Shown in pieces: positions 31,834-42,079 of a stretch of DNA of 64,000 nt. Under the pieces are notes generated by a model. That model worked only from the letters and a program-made list of their open reading frames with translations. It searched no databases and was not told where the DNA came from. The position numbers and the translations under genes are program-made. Position 1 is the stretch's first letter, and each line of letters opens with the position of its first letter. The stretch is from Xanthomonas euroxanthea. GTDB taxonomy: Bacteria; Pseudomonadota; Gammaproteobacteria; Xanthomonadales; Xanthomonadaceae. Where the stretch lies: NCBI RefSeq assembly GCF_900476395.1, contig NZ_UIHB01000002.1, positions 248,001 through 312,000 on the forward strand, in the 5' to 3' direction.

Positions 31834-34311
31834 ATGACGACATTGCATCGTCCTTCCCGTCGCGGCCACTGGGCGCTGGCGACGTTGGGAGGCGTGATTG
31901 GAGTGCTGGGCACCGTGCTGCTGACAGGCGGCGTGTGGCTGGCCGCGCTGGGCGGCTCCTGGTATTACGCGCCTGCAGGCGCGGCCTTGCTGATCGCCGG
32001 CGTATTGCTGTTTCGCGGTCGCAATGCGGGCGCGTGGTGGTTTGCCGCCGTGGTGGCGGCGTCACTGCTGTGGACATGGTGGGAATCGGGCAGCGACTAC
32101 TGGCGCTGGGTGCCGCGGCTGGGCTTGATCGTCGGCCTGGCGTTCGTGCTGGCGCTGCTGCTGCCGAAGCTGGAGCGCCCGGTGTCGCGCGCGGTGTCGC
32201 GCAGCGTGGCCGGCGTCCTGGCAGCGGTGTTCGTGGTGGCCTTCGCGCTCGCCTTCGTGCCGTTTGGAGTGACCGAGGCCGATGGTGTGCTGGCACATGC
32301 TGCCGGCATGGCTGCGGGCCTGGTCAAGCGCAGTGCGTCTGCATCGCCTGCAGCCTCTGATGGGCAACCGGCCAATGCACCTGCCGACGACGACTGGGCC
32401 GCGTACGGACGCAGCCAGGCCGGGCAGCGCTATTCGCCGCTGCAGCAGATCAACCGCGACAACGTGGCGCAGCTGACGCAGGCCTGGGTCTTCCACACCG
32501 GCGACCTGCCGAGCAAGCGCTGGGGTGCGGAAACCACGCCGCTGAAGGTGGGCGACAGCCTGTACCTGTGCACGGCGCGCAACCAAGTGATCGCGCTGGA
32601 TGCCGCCAGCGGCAAGGAGCGTTGGCGCTACGATCCCAAGGTCAAGGACGAGGCGATTCCGTATACGGCCGCCTGCCGTGGCGTGTCGTACTACCAGGTG
32701 CCGGCGGCGGCCAACGGTGCCGCCGCAGCGGCGGCGGCCGATGCCTCGGCGCTGTGCCGCACGCGCATCATCGAAGGCACGCTGGACGGCCGCCTGATCG
32801 CGCTGGATGCGCGTAGCGGCAAGCCGTGTACGGATTTCGGCAACAACGGCCAGGTCGCTATCACCGCCGGCATGGGGCAGACGCCGCCGGGGTATGTGTC
32901 GATCAATTCGCCGCCTGCCATCGTGCGCGGGGTGGTGGTCACCGGCCATCAGGTGCTGGACGGGCAGAAGCGTTACGAGCCGTCCGGTGTGATCGAGGGT
33001 TTCGATGCGGTGACCGGCCAATTGCGCTGGGCCTGGGACATGACCCATCCGGACTGGAACGGCGCACCGCCGCCGGGCCAGACCTGGACGCGTGGCACGC
33101 CGAACATGTGGACCACCGCCGCGGCCGATGAACAGCTGGGCTATGTGTATCTGCCGATGGGCAACTCCACCGCCGATTACTGGAGCAGCTCGCGCACGCC
33201 GCAGGAGAATCGCTATGCGACCTCGCTGGTGGCGCTGGATGTCATCACCGGCAAGCCGGTATGGAATTTCCAGACCACGCATATCGATACCTGGGATTAC
33301 GACCTGGGTTCGCAGCCAAGCCTGATCGACTTCCCCAAGGACGGCGTCAACGTGCCGGCGGTGTTGTTGCCGAGCAAGCAGGGCGAGTTGTACGTGCTGG
33401 ACCGGCGCACCGGCAAGCCGCTGGTGGGCGTGGAGGAACGTGCAGTACCGGGTGGCGGCGTGGAGCCGCAGATGCGTGCCAGGACCCAGCCATTTTCGCT
33501 GTACCACACGCTGCGCAAGCCGGATCTGACCGAGCGCGACATGTGGGGGATGACGCCGATCGATCAGCTGGTCTGCCGCATCCAGTTCCGCAAGGCCAGC
33601 TACAAGGGCATCTACACGCCGCCGGAAGCCGACCGCCATTCGATCGAATATCCCGGTTACAACGGCGGTTCGGACTGGGGCAGCGTGTCGGTGGATCCGC
33701 AGCGCGGCGTGATCGTGGCCAACTACAACGACATGCCCAACTACAACCTGCTGGTGCCGCGCGCCAAGGCCGACAAGCTGGGCTGGGCGCCGCGCGATGA
33801 GGTGCGTGGCGATACGGGGGGCGCAGAAGGCGCGGGCGATCCGCAGGCCGGCACGCCGTATGCGATCAACGTCAATGCGGGCTGGCGTTTGCCGTTCACC
33901 AAGCTGCTGTGCAAGCAGCCACCGTATGGCGGCATCCGTGCCATCGACCTGGCCAGCGGCAAGACGCTGTGGGACCGTCCGTTCGGCAGCGCGCGCGGCA
34001 ATGGTCCGTTCGGTATCCGTTCGGGTCTGCCGATCGAGATCGGCACGCCGAACAATGGCGGTTCGGTAGTGACGGCCGGCGGATTGATCTTCATTGCCGC
34101 AGCCACCGACGACCTGATCCGCGCCATCGATCTGGCCACCGGCAAGGAGCTGTGGCATGCCAAGCTGCCGGCCGGTGGCCAGGCCAACCCGATGGTGTAC
34201 GCCTACAACGGCCGCGAGTATCTGGTGATCATGGCCGGCGGCCACCACTTCATGGAGACGCCTGCAGGTGATGCCGTGGTGGCCTACGCGCTGCCGCAAA
34301 AGGCACCGTGA
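31834..34311 (+). CDS. gcd: Membrane-bound PQQ-dependent glucose dehydrogenase
   Basis: This quinoprotein oxidises glucose and other aldoses to lactones on the periplasmic side and feeds electrons to ubiquinone. The protein has 825 residues. About five N-terminal membrane helices (residues 15-150) precede an eight-bladed propeller that begins near DDDWAAYGRSQAGQRYSP. Tryptophan-docking repeats are seen, for example IALDAASGKERWRYDP and AIDLATGKELWHAKLP. The start follows AGAGGAACAACTG. The frame is open upstream to 31699 without support. PQQ synthesis genes are not in the window. A terminator follows. Confidence 0.93.
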   Translation: MTTLHRPSRRGHWALATLGGVIGVLGTVLLTGGVWLAALGGSWYYAPAGAALLIAGVLLFRGRNAGAWWFAAVVAASLLWTWWESGSDYWRWVPRLGLIVGLAFVLALLLPKLERPVSRAVSRSVAGVLAAVFVVAFALAFVPFGVTEADGVLAHAAGMAAGLVKRSASASPAASDGQPANAPADDDWAAYGRSQAGQRYSPLQQINRDNVAQLTQAWVFHTGDLPSKRWGAETTPLKVGDSLYLCTARNQVIALDAASGKERWRYDPKVKDEAIPYTAACRGVSYYQVPAAANGAAAAAAADASALCRTRIIEGTLDGRLIALDARSGKPCTDFGNNGQVAITAGMGQTPPGYVSINSPPAIVRGVVVTGHQVLDGQKRYEPSGVIEGFDAVTGQLRWAWDMTHPDWNGAPPPGQTWTRGTPNMWTTAAADEQLGYVYLPMGNSTADYWSSSRTPQENRYATSLVALDVITGKPVWNFQTTHIDTWDYDLGSQPSLIDFPKDGVNVPAVLLPSKQGELYVLDRRTGKPLVGVEERAVPGGGVEPQMRARTQPFSLYHTLRKPDLTERDMWGMTPIDQLVCRIQFRKASYKGIYTPPEADRHSIEYPGYNGGSDWGSVSVDPQRGVIVANYNDMPNYNLLVPRAKADKLGWAPRDEVRGDTGGAEGAGDPQAGTPYAINVNAGWRLPFTKLLCKQPPYGGIRAIDLASGKTLWDRPFGSARGNGPFGIRSGLPIEIGTPNNGGSVVTAGGLIFIAAATDDLIRAIDLATGKELWHAKLPAGGQANPMVYAYNGREYLVIMAGGHHFMETPAGDAVVAYALPQKAP

Positions 34312-34371
34312 TGCACGCAGCGAGCGAATGCGCTAGCTGAGGCTTGCCAGCCATTCCCGAAGCCTGAAACG

Positions 34372-34401
34372 AAAAGCGCACCGCAAGCGGTGCGCTTTTT
34401 T
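34372..34401 (+). terminator. Intrinsic terminator after gcd
   Basis: AAAAGCGCACCG and CGGTGCGCTTTT pair around a four-base loop, followed by T residues. It is symmetrical enough to serve the minus-strand gene ending at 34515 as well, though a repeat lies between. Confidence 0.9.
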
Positions 34402-34477
34402 CATGGGCAATCGCATCGTGGCCAAACAACATGCATCTACCTGTTGACCCAACAGGACCCCGCATCCACGCTCTTAC

Positions 34478-34516
34478 GATCCCGATTCCCGATTCCCGAT
34501 TCCCGATTCCCGAATC
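34478..34516. repeat. Short GATTCCC tandem repeat
   Basis: GATCCC is followed by four perfect GATTCCC units and a closing GAATC. The last bases overlap the stop codon of the minus-strand gene. Similar units occur at about 15200-15230. Confidence 0.85.
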
Positions 34517-35243
34517 ACCCGACGTTGGCAGCGGCCGCATCTTCCATCACCGCATCGCGCACATCCTGCGCGAGCGTCGCCTTGACGATGATCGAGCGGA
34601 TGGCATCGGTGGCATCCGACAGCGGCACATCGCTGCCCAGGCGCTGGAAGGTATCGCGGCTGTTATAGCCGGACCCATCCTTCAGGTAATGGTCGTACAT
34701 CGACAGCAGGTCCTGGCAGGCGGTGATCAGCGCTGCGACATTGCCGCGCAACAAGGCATAACCGATCTGGTCGAAGCTGTGCAGGCAATCGGCCAGCCAG
34801 TGCAGGTCGTAGCGGGCCGTGGCCGGTTCCGGCGCCGTGTGGCCGCGGCTGTAGGCGCTGTAGCGGCGCAGGCTGCGTGCCACCCGTGCGACGTGCGTGA
34901 ACAACGTACCGATTTCGTTGGCGATATCCAGCCGCTGCACCATCACCATCGGAATCACCTGGCTGTCAGCGGCCGGCGCCTGTTCGGCGGCTGTCTGTTC
35001 CCGCTGTTCCAGCGATTGCTTGAGCACGGTATAGCTGCGCTGCAGCGATTCCAGTTCCAGCGCGCTGGCGGCCGCGCGCGCCTTCAGCTGCGAGAGCGCG
35101 GCCTGGTAGCGGGCCAGGCTGTCCTGCGTGCTGGCGAGCTGGCCGGATTCGGCGCGCAGCTGCCGCCCACGCACGAACGCCAGAACGGTGGCAATCAGCG
35201 CCCAGAGCGCGAATGCAGGCACCAGGTAGATCAAGATGCCCAT
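34515..35243 (-). CDS. Membrane-anchored coiled-coil protein of unknown function
   Basis: The protein has 242 residues. An N-terminal membrane helix (MGILIYLVPAFALWALIATV) is followed by a long alpha-helical, probably coiled-coil stretch (about residues 25-85, rich in Ala, Gln, Leu, Arg and Glu). A soluble helical C-terminal domain with several aromatic residues closes it. I do not recognise a named family. The gene is not in an obvious operon, and its 3' end touches a short tandem repeat. About 200 bp without a gene lie between its start and the next gene, which is divergent. Confidence 0.72.
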   Translation of the reverse strand: MGILIYLVPAFALWALIATVLAFVRGRQLRAESGQLASTQDSLARYQAALSQLKARAAASALELESLQRSYTVLKQSLEQREQTAAEQAPAADSQVIPMVMVQRLDIANEIGTLFTHVARVARSLRRYSAYSRGHTAPEPATARYDLHWLADCLHSFDQIGYALLRGNVAALITACQDLLSMYDHYLKDGSGYNSRDTFQRLGSDVPLSDATDAIRSIIVKATLAQDVRDAVMEDAAAANVG

Positions 35244-35442
35244 GGAGATTCCTCAAAACGTTGCATACCTTGTCGGCCTGCACGCCGCGGACTTGAGGGC
35301 AATCGTCGGGAATGTGATGGACGACGATGTCCCCCGCTTGCATCCTGATGCCGGAAGCTCTCACCGCCTCCTGACGAACGGCACGTGGCGGGCGAAGTCG
35401 CGGCATGCTCGAATCAGCGCATTCGCCAGCCGGGAGCCTTGC

Positions 35443-36531
35443 ATGCGCAGATGGATCGATCGCTGGCCGCCAACGCTGCGGGGCATCGGCTCAGTGGGAC
35501 TGATCTGGGCGTTGCTGTATGCCACCGCGCATGCCGCGCCACCCGTGCCGCCATCGGCACCGGTGCAGGTGGGTTACAGCGAAGCCACGGATCTGTTCAA
35601 CCTGCTGGATAACCTGTCGGACTGGTTGCCGGGTTTTACGGTGCCCGTGTATCGCAATTACTTCGAAACCCATGGAGGGCTGGATCAGGCCGATCACGCA
35701 GCACTGGTCGCCTATGCAGATTTCCGCCGCCGCACCTCGGGGCTGGCAAAGGGCGACGATCCGGAGGTGCTTGACCGTGTGTTTGCGCCAGAGGCCACCC
35801 GTGATGTGGATCCTTTCTCGCGGCATTTCCTCGGGAATGCAGAATTCGAGGCCGCAGCGAGCGCCGCCATTGCGGAGCAGTCGGCAGATGACCAGGCGAT
35901 GCTGCGTGCGTATCTTGCCCGCTTCGTTCCACGCGCCAGGCGGCTGGTCACAGCTGCCCCCCGTTTCGAGCAACAGGCGCGCGTGCTGCGCGAGGAACTG
36001 TCCAACCCCGCCGTTGCGCGGTTGGCGTCGCAGATGCGGGTGTTCTTTGCGGTGCCGGAGCCTGCGGTGTTCCAGGCAAGATTCGTCTGGTGGCCGGAGC
36101 CGGACACCACCCAGGCCAAGGTACGCGGACGCACCATGCTGCTGTATTCGCAGCAGGATGCGCTCGTCGGCACGGCCTCGATGGACTGGGCGCCGATCGT
36201 GTTGCACGAATTGAGTCACCACCTGTCTGCGGGGCAACCATCGGCGCGTAAACGCCTGCTCGCTGCCAACTTCATGCGGCTGTGTCCGGGTGCGGCCAGC
36301 TTGCCGAACCCGCTCAACGCGCTGGAAGAACCACTGGCGATCTATTGGGGACAGTATCGCTTTGAGCAGGCGGTGCGCGGGCGTTCGCTGCCGCCGTCGT
36401 CGCAGTGGTATATCCAGGCGCACGCCGATCGCGCGGCGAAGGCGATCGCAGCCGCCTATCCGGCAAGCGGGGCGCCGCCGGCGCTCGATGGCGACGCATT
36501 GCTGGCTGCTGCTGCATCGGCCTGCAAGTAG
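35443..36531 (+). CDS. Putative exported zinc metallopeptidase (HELSH motif)
   Basis: The protein has 362 residues. The N terminus (RGIGSVGLIWALLYATAHAA) is a signal peptide or membrane anchor. The only recognisable motif is H255-E-L-S-H259 within VLHELSHHLSAG, a canonical HExxH zinc site. A pair of glutamates (E295/E296) about 36 residues later could supply the third ligand, as in gluzincins. No named family came to mind, so substrate and activity are unknown. The ATG at 35443 follows CGGGAGCCTTGC; upstream open frame lacks coding character. The 169 bp after it hold no gene. Confidence 0.72.
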   Translation: MRRWIDRWPPTLRGIGSVGLIWALLYATAHAAPPVPPSAPVQVGYSEATDLFNLLDNLSDWLPGFTVPVYRNYFETHGGLDQADHAALVAYADFRRRTSGLAKGDDPEVLDRVFAPEATRDVDPFSRHFLGNAEFEAAASAAIAEQSADDQAMLRAYLARFVPRARRLVTAAPRFEQQARVLREELSNPAVARLASQMRVFFAVPEPAVFQARFVWWPEPDTTQAKVRGRTMLLYSQQDALVGTASMDWAPIVLHELSHHLSAGQPSARKRLLAANFMRLCPGAASLPNPLNALEEPLAIYWGQYRFEQAVRGRSLPPSSQWYIQAHADRAAKAIAAAYPASGAPPALDGDALLAAAASACK

Positions 36532-36700
36532 AAAGTGGTCTGCAAGTAGACAGTGATGGGGCTGAGAGTCGCCAATCGCAGGCAGCCGATCGTCGTCGCC
36601 TGCTGCGGACGCTGCGCTCATAACCGGTGATCTCCGCGTGCTGCATGCCGACCGCGTGCGGCGTGCACGCGGTCGGCGAAACGGCCGGGGCCGAGGATCT

Positions 36701-38368
36701 TCAGCCGAGAATCCCCGGTAAATCCAGGCCTTTTTGCCTGGCGCAGTCGGTGGCGATGGCGTAGCCGGCATCGGCGTGGCGCATCACGCCGGTGGCCGGG
36801 TCGTTCCAGAGCACGCGCTCCAGGCGCTTGTCGGCGGCCTCGCTGCCGTCGCAGACGATGACCATGCCGGCATGTTGCGAAAACCCCATGCCGACGCCGC
36901 CGCCGTGGTGCAGCGACACCCAGGTGGCACCGGAGGCGGTGTTGAGCAGCGCGTTGAGCAACGGCCAGTCGGAGACCGCATCCGAGCCGTCGGCCATGGC
37001 TTCGGTTTCGCGGTTGGGCGAGGCCACGCTGCCCGAATCCAGGTGGTCGCGGCCGATCACCACCGGCGCCTTGAGCTCACCGCTGCGCACCATCGCATTG
37101 AAGGCCAGGCCGAGCCGGTGGCGGTCGCCCAGGCCGACCCAGCAGATCCGCGCAGGCAAACCCTGGAAGGCGATCTTGTCGGCGGCCATGTCGAGCCAGC
37201 GGTGCAGATGCGCATCGTCGGGAATGAGTTCCTTGACCTTGGCATCGGTCCTGGCGATGTCGTCCGGATCGCCGCTGAGCGCCACCCAGCGGAACGGCCC
37301 GATCCCGCGACAGAACAGCGGCCGGATGTAGGCGGGCACGAAGCCGGGGAAGTCGAACGCGTTGTCGACGCCTGCTTCCAGCGCCATCTGCCGCAGGTTG
37401 TTGCCGTAGTCCACGGTGGGCACGCCCAGGGCGTGGAAGGTGAGCATGGCGCGGACGTGGTTGGCCATCGCCTCGCGCGCGGCCGCTTCCACCTGCTTCG
37501 GTGCGGACACGCGCTTGGCGTCCCATTCCTCCACCGTCCAGCCCTGCGGCAGGTAGCCGTTGACCGGGTCGTGCGCGGAGGTCTGGTCGGTCAGCAGGTC
37601 CGGCTTGACCCCGCGCAGCAGCAGTTCGTCCAGCACGTCTGCGACATTGCCGAGCAGGCCGACCGACAGTGGCTTCTTGGCCGTGCACGATTCCTCGACC
37701 AGGCGCAGCGCTTCATCCAGGTCGTCGGTCCAGGTGTCCAGGTAGCCGGTGCGCAGGCGCATGTCGATGCTGGAGCGGCGGCATTCCACCGCCAGGCACG
37801 AGGCGCCGGCCATCACCGCAGCCAGCGGCTGCGCGCCACCCATGCCGCCGAGGCCACCGGTGAACAACCAGCGCCCGGACAGGTTGCCGCCGTAATGCTG
37901 GCGGCCCATCTCCACGAAGGTCTCGTAGGTGCCCTGCACGATGCCTTGCGCGCCGATGTAGATCCAGCTGCCGGCGGTCATCTGGCCGTACATCGCCAGA
38001 CCTTTCCGGTCGAGTTCGTTGAAGTGATCCCAGGTGGCCCAGCGTGGCACCAGGTTGGAATTGGCGATCAGCACGCGTGGCGCATCGGCATGCGTGCGGA
38101 ACACGCCGACCGGCTTGCCGGACTGCACCAGCAAGGTCTGGTCATCCTCCAGGCGGGTGAGCGCGGCGACGATCGCATCGAAGGATTCCCAGTCGCGCGC
38201 GGCGCGGCCGATGCCGCCGTAGACCACCAGCTCCTGCGGGCGCTCGGCCACGTCCGGGTCCAGATTGTTCATCAGCATGCGCAGCGGCGCTTCGGTGAGC
38301 CAGCTCTTGGCGGTGAGCGTGGTGCCGGTGGCGGCGCGGATGACGCGGGTTGCATCGTGACGGGTCAT
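36701..38368 (-). CDS. hutU: Urocanate hydratase
   Basis: HutU converts urocanate to imidazolone propionate, the second step of histidine degradation, using tightly bound NAD. The protein has 555 residues from the ATG at 38368, preceded by AAGGAAA. It shows the glycine-rich NAD region ([14 protein letters not shown]) and conserved stretches such as [16 protein letters not shown] and [16 protein letters not shown]. It is the last gene of the minus-strand order hutI-hutH-hutG-hutU, with 16 bp separating it from hutG. Confidence 0.96.
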   Translation of the reverse strand: MTRHDATRVIRAATGTTLTAKSWLTEAPLRMLMNNLDPDVAERPQELVVYGGIGRAARDWESFDAIVAALTRLEDDQTLLVQSGKPVGVFRTHADAPRVLIANSNLVPRWATWDHFNELDRKGLAMYGQMTAGSWIYIGAQGIVQGTYETFVEMGRQHYGGNLSGRWLFTGGLGGMGGAQPLAAVMAGASCLAVECRRSSIDMRLRTGYLDTWTDDLDEALRLVEESCTAKKPLSVGLLGNVADVLDELLLRGVKPDLLTDQTSAHDPVNGYLPQGWTVEEWDAKRVSAPKQVEAAAREAMANHVRAMLTFHALGVPTVDYGNNLRQMALEAGVDNAFDFPGFVPAYIRPLFCRGIGPFRWVALSGDPDDIARTDAKVKELIPDDAHLHRWLDMAADKIAFQGLPARICWVGLGDRHRLGLAFNAMVRSGELKAPVVIGRDHLDSGSVASPNRETEAMADGSDAVSDWPLLNALLNTASGATWVSLHHGGGVGMGFSQHAGMVIVCDGSEAADKRLERVLWNDPATGVMRHADAGYAIATDCARQKGLDLPGILG

Positions 38369-38384
38369 GCCGGTTTCCTTGCAA

Positions 38385-39245
38385 TCAACGGTGCGCCGCA
38401 AGCGGCGTGGTGTCGGAGGACTGAGCGCTGTCGGCGGCAAATTGCAGGCAGGCCAGCAGCACGTGCCGCAGCACCGCGCGCAGCGCGACTGCATGCGCGG
38501 GGAGCCAGGGCGTCGGCCAGTTCTGCGGGGTAATCGCGTCCGGCTCGCGCATGTAGCCGCGGCATGCCAGCTCCATCTGCAGCGTATGCACGCCATGCTC
38601 GGGCTGCGCATAGTGGCGGGTGATCCAGCCGCCCTTGAAGCGCCCGTTGCGCACGGTGCTCGAGCCGCTGCTGCGGCACAGCCGCTCCACCGCATCGGCC
38701 AGCGCCGGAGCGCAGCTGCGGTCGTCGTTGCTGCCGATGTTGAACTGCGGCAGCTCGCCATCGAACAGATGCGGGATGAAGGAGCGGATCGAGTGCGCGT
38801 CGTACACCACGATTCGGGGATGCAGCCGACGCAGGCGCGCGATTTCGTCGGCAATCGCCGCGTGATAGGGGTCGAACCAGCGCGTGCGGCGCCAGGCGAT
38901 CTGCGCTTCGTCAGGTTCGGCGCCATCGGCATACAGCGGCTGGTTGTCGAAGGTGGTCAACGGACACAGGCCGGTGGTGTTCTGGCCCGGATACAACGAC
39001 GCCCCGCTGGGGTCGCGGTTGACGTCGATCACCGAGCGACAGATTGCGGTGCGCACGGTGGTGGCGCCCAGCGATTGCGCAAAGTCGTACAGCTGATGCA
39101 CCCACCAGTCGGCATCGCGACGTGCCAGCCAGGGCGAGACGAACTGGTCCACCAGCGCGTCGGGCAGCTCGGTGCCGGTATGCGGGAAGCTGAGGATCAG
39201 CGGCGCATCGCCGCGGTGGATGTCGAGCCAGGGCAGGGCGCTCAT
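38385..39245 (-). CDS. hutG: N-formylglutamate deformylase
   Basis: HutG hydrolyses N-formylglutamate to formate and glutamate, the last step of the five-step histidine pathway that uses HutF. The protein has 286 residues from the ATG at 39245. Its start [20 protein letters not shown] and the [14 protein letters not shown] and [11 protein letters not shown] stretches are typical of this zinc hydrolase family. Pairing with hutF in the same locus supports the deformylase rather than the agmatinase-like formimidoylglutamase sometimes also named HutG. It lies 13 bp from hutH. Confidence 0.94.
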   Translation of the reverse strand: MSALPWLDIHRGDAPLILSFPHTGTELPDALVDQFVSPWLARRDADWWVHQLYDFAQSLGATTVRTAICRSVIDVNRDPSGASLYPGQNTTGLCPLTTFDNQPLYADGAEPDEAQIAWRRTRWFDPYHAAIADEIARLRRLHPRIVVYDAHSIRSFIPHLFDGELPQFNIGSNDDRSCAPALADAVERLCRSSGSSTVRNGRFKGGWITRHYAQPEHGVHTLQMELACRGYMREPDAITPQNWPTPWLPAHAVALRAVLRHVLLACLQFAADSAQSSDTTPLAAHR

Positions 39246-39258
39246 GCGGCGTCTCGCA

Positions 39259-40800
39259 TCATGCCTGCTGCTCCACGCCTGGCAATGCCATGGCAACCGC
39301 CTGCGCAAGTGCACCCGAACGCACCAACGCGCTGGCCGCCAGCATGTCGGGATGGAAATAGCGGTCATCCTGCAAGGTGGGCACCTGCGCGCGCAGCAAC
39401 GCGCGTGCGGCTTCCAGTGCGGCGCTGGAGCGCAGCGGCGCATGGAAGTCGCAGCCTTGTGCGGCCGCCAGCAGTTCGATGCCGATCACGTGTGCGGCGT
39501 TCTCGGCCATCGCCAGCAAGCGCCGCGCGCCATGCGCGGCCATCGATACATGATCTTCCTGATTGGCCGAGGTCGGAATCGAATCGACGCTGGCCGGATA
39601 CGCGCGTTGCTTGTTCTCCGACACCAGCGCCGCAGCGGTGACCTGCGGAATCATGAAACCGGAATTCAGGCCCGGGCGCGGGGTGAGAAACGCCGGCAGG
39701 CCCGACAACGCCGGGTCGACCAGCATCGCGGTGCGGCGTTCGCTGATCGAGCCGATTTCGCACACCGCCATCGCCAGCATGTCGGCTGCGAAGGCCACCG
39801 GCTCGGCATGGAAGTTGCCGCCGGACAAGGCCTCGCCGGTGTCGCTGAACACCAGCGGGTTATCCGAGACCCCGTTGGCCTCGATCTCCAGCGTGCGTGC
39901 GGCCTGGCGCATGATGTCCAGCGCCGCGCCCATCACCTGCGGCTGGCAGCGCAGGCAGTACGGATCCTGCACGCGCACATCGCCCAGCCGGTGCGATTCG
40001 CGAATGCTCGAATCGGCCATCAGCGCGCGCAGTGCCGCAGCGGTGGCGATCTGCCCGGGCTGGCCGCGCAGGGCATGGATACGCGCATCGAATGGCGTGT
40101 CCGAGCCCTTGGCCGCTTCCACCGACAAGGCGCCAGTGACCAGCGCGGCCTGCAGCACGGTCTCGATCTCGAACAGGCCGGCCAATGCGCAGGCGGTGGA
40201 GAACTGGGTGCCGTTGAGCAGCGCCAGGCCTTCCTTGGCGCCGAGCACGCGCGGCTGCAACTGCGCCTGCGCAAGCGCGTCGGCGGCAGGCAGGCGTTGC
40301 CCGCCGACGAAGGCCTCACCGACGCCGATCATCACCGCGGCCAGATGCGACAACGGTGCCAGATCGCCGGATGCGCCCACCGAACCCTGGCAGGGCACCA
40401 CCGGCGTGATGTCCCGGCGCAGCATCGCCTCCAGCAATGCCAGCGTGCCCGGCTGCACGCCCGAGGCGCCCTGGGCCAGGCTGGTGAGCTTGAGCGCCAT
40501 CATCAGCCGGACCACCGGCACCGGCGTGGGCTCGCCGACGCCGGCCGCGTGCGAGAGCACGATATTGCGCTGCAGGGTCTGCAGGTCCTCGCGCTCGATG
40601 CGCACGCTGGCCAGCTTGCCGAAGCCGGTATTGACGCCATAGACCGGCTCGCCGCGCGCCACGATGGCCTCCACCGTCTGCGCGCTGCGCAGCACCGCGG
40701 CCGCGCAGGCGTCGTCCAGCACGACCTCGGCGCCGCGATACAGCGCACGCCACTGCGCCAGCGTGACCTGGCCGGGCTGCAGGACAACAGATGCACTCAT
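39259..40800 (-). CDS. hutH: Histidine ammonia-lyase
   Basis: HutH deaminates histidine to urocanate, the first step of the pathway. The protein has 513 residues. The Ala-Ser-Gly triad that cyclises to the MIO cofactor is A143-S144-G145 in [14 protein letters not shown], and the substrate-binding [10 protein letters not shown] lies at residues 54-63. The ATG at 40800 follows CCGGAGTCCTC. It is 13 bp downstream of hutI in the operon. Confidence 0.97.
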   Translation of the reverse strand: MSASVVLQPGQVTLAQWRALYRGAEVVLDDACAAAVLRSAQTVEAIVARGEPVYGVNTGFGKLASVRIEREDLQTLQRNIVLSHAAGVGEPTPVPVVRLMMALKLTSLAQGASGVQPGTLALLEAMLRRDITPVVPCQGSVGASGDLAPLSHLAAVMIGVGEAFVGGQRLPAADALAQAQLQPRVLGAKEGLALLNGTQFSTACALAGLFEIETVLQAALVTGALSVEAAKGSDTPFDARIHALRGQPGQIATAAALRALMADSSIRESHRLGDVRVQDPYCLRCQPQVMGAALDIMRQAARTLEIEANGVSDNPLVFSDTGEALSGGNFHAEPVAFAADMLAMAVCEIGSISERRTAMLVDPALSGLPAFLTPRPGLNSGFMIPQVTAAALVSENKQRAYPASVDSIPTSANQEDHVSMAAHGARRLLAMAENAAHVIGIELLAAAQGCDFHAPLRSSAALEAARALLRAQVPTLQDDRYFHPDMLAASALVRSGALAQAVAMALPGVEQQA

Positions 40801-40813
40801 GAGGACTCCGGAT

Positions 40814-42019
40814 TCAGCAGGAATGCCCGCGCCAGACGCGGGCATGAAGAGGATTGAAGCCCATGCGGTAGACCAGGTCGGCCGGCGCATCGATGTCCCA
40901 GATCGCCAGGTCGCAGTGCATGCCGGCGCGCAGACGACCGAGCCGCTCGCCGCGCCCCAGCGCGCGTGCGGCGTGCCGGGTGAAACCGGCAATGCACTCG
41001 TCCACGGTCATACGGAACAGCGTGGCGGCCATGTTCATCGCCAGCAGCGGGCTGGTCAGCGGCGAGGTGCCGGGGTTGCAGTCGGTGGCCAGGGCCAGCG
41101 GCACGCCGGCGGCGCGCAGCGCCGCGATCGGCGGCAGTTGGGTATCGCGGGTGAAATAGAACGCACCGGGCAACAGCACCGCGACCGTGCCGGCGCCGGC
41201 CATCGCGGCAACGCCGGCGTCATCCAGGTATTCGACGTGATCGGCCGACAAGGCGCCATGGCGTGCGGCCAGTTGCGCGCCGTGCTGGTTGCTCAGTTGT
41301 TCGGCATGGATCTTGATGTGCAAGCCGTGCGCCTGCGCGGCGAGGAAGACCTGTTCGGCCTGCGCGGGCGAGAACGCCAGGTGTTCGCAGAACACGTCCA
41401 CCGCCTCGGCCAGGCCTTGCGCGGCAATCGCCGGAATCATCTGCGTGCAGACGGCGTCGATGTAGCCTTGCGCATCGCCGCCCGGCGGCACCGCGTGCGC
41501 GCCGAGGAAGGTCGGCACCACTTCGACCTTGCGCAGCGTGGCGAGCTGACGTGCCACGCGCAGCTGCTTGGTTTCGTCCTCCAGCGTCAGCCCGTAGCCG
41601 GATTTGATTTCCAGCGTGGTCACGCCCTCGGCGAGCATCGCGTCCAGGCGCGGCAGGCTGGCGGCCAGCAGCGCTGCGTCATCGGCGGCACGGGTGGCGC
41701 GCACCGTGGCCACGATGCCGCCGCCGGCTGCGGCAATCTCGGCATAACTGGCACCGCGCAGGCGTTGCTCGAACTCGTTGGCGCGATTGCCTGCGTACAC
41801 CAGATGGGTATGGCAATCGATCAAGCCGGGGCTGATCCAGCGGCGCTGGCAATCGTGCGCAACGTCCGGCTTCAACGCCGGAGCCTGCGCGGCCGGGCCG
41901 GCATAGGCGATGCGGCCGTCCTGGCAGGCCAGAATGCCATCGTCCACGATGCCCAGGCCGCCATCGGCCGCGTCCAGGGTCATCAGCCGTGCGTTGTGCC
42001 AGAGGACGTCGCAATACAT
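40814..42019 (-). CDS. hutI: Imidazolonepropionase
   Basis: HutI hydrolyses imidazolone propionate to N-formimino-glutamate. The protein has 401 residues and the amidohydrolase pattern: [17 protein letters not shown] with the first metal histidines, a middle [13 protein letters not shown], and ATDCNPGTS with the conserved aspartate. It is the first gene of the minus-strand hut operon. Its ATG lies 60 bp from the hutF start on the other strand, and the shared promoter region holds a perfect palindrome. Confidence 0.97.
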   Translation of the reverse strand: MYCDVLWHNARLMTLDAADGGLGIVDDGILACQDGRIAYAGPAAQAPALKPDVAHDCQRRWISPGLIDCHTHLVYAGNRANEFEQRLRGASYAEIAAAGGGIVATVRATRAADDAALLAASLPRLDAMLAEGVTTLEIKSGYGLTLEDETKQLRVARQLATLRKVEVVPTFLGAHAVPPGGDAQGYIDAVCTQMIPAIAAQGLAEAVDVFCEHLAFSPAQAEQVFLAAQAHGLHIKIHAEQLSNQHGAQLAARHGALSADHVEYLDDAGVAAMAGAGTVAVLLPGAFYFTRDTQLPPIAALRAAGVPLALATDCNPGTSPLTSPLLAMNMAATLFRMTVDECIAGFTRHAARALGRGERLGRLRAGMHCDLAIWDIDAPADLVYRMGFNPLHARVWRGHSC

Positions 42020-42043
42020 GGCGCAGGCTCATGCTGTCTGATA

Positions 42044-42053
42044 TGTATATACA
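42044..42053. promoter_or_regulatory. Likely HutC operator between hutI and hutF
   Basis: TGTATATACA is a perfect 10-bp palindrome in the 60-bp space between the divergent hutI and hutF starts. Known HutC sites in pseudomonads and enterics are built around a TGTATATACA or TGTATGTACA-like core, and a hutC gene lies in this same locus. The surrounding AT-rich bases (GATATGTATATACAATAG) would also supply -10 elements in both directions, so repressor and polymerase would compete. Confidence 0.78.
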
Positions 42054-42079
42054 ATAGAACCGGCAATCGGGGGTGTCCA

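Noticed and set aside
28430..32296. A 1288-codon open frame on the minus strand across gyrA
   Set aside because: It is antisense to gyrA, whose product is unmistakable, and it also crosses the gyrA terminator. Long antisense frames are common in DNA of this GC content. The translation has the His/Ala/Arg/Gln-rich composition of a shadow frame.
34478..34516. CRISPR or iteron origin at the GATTCCC repeats
   Set aside because: Units are seven bases with no spacers, and there is no replication protein gene nearby. Similar units elsewhere in the window suggest a simple-sequence repeat.
38385..39245. Formimidoylglutamase (arginase-family HutG)
   Set aside because: The sequence has N-formylglutamate deformylase features and the locus contains hutF, so the deformylase route is used.
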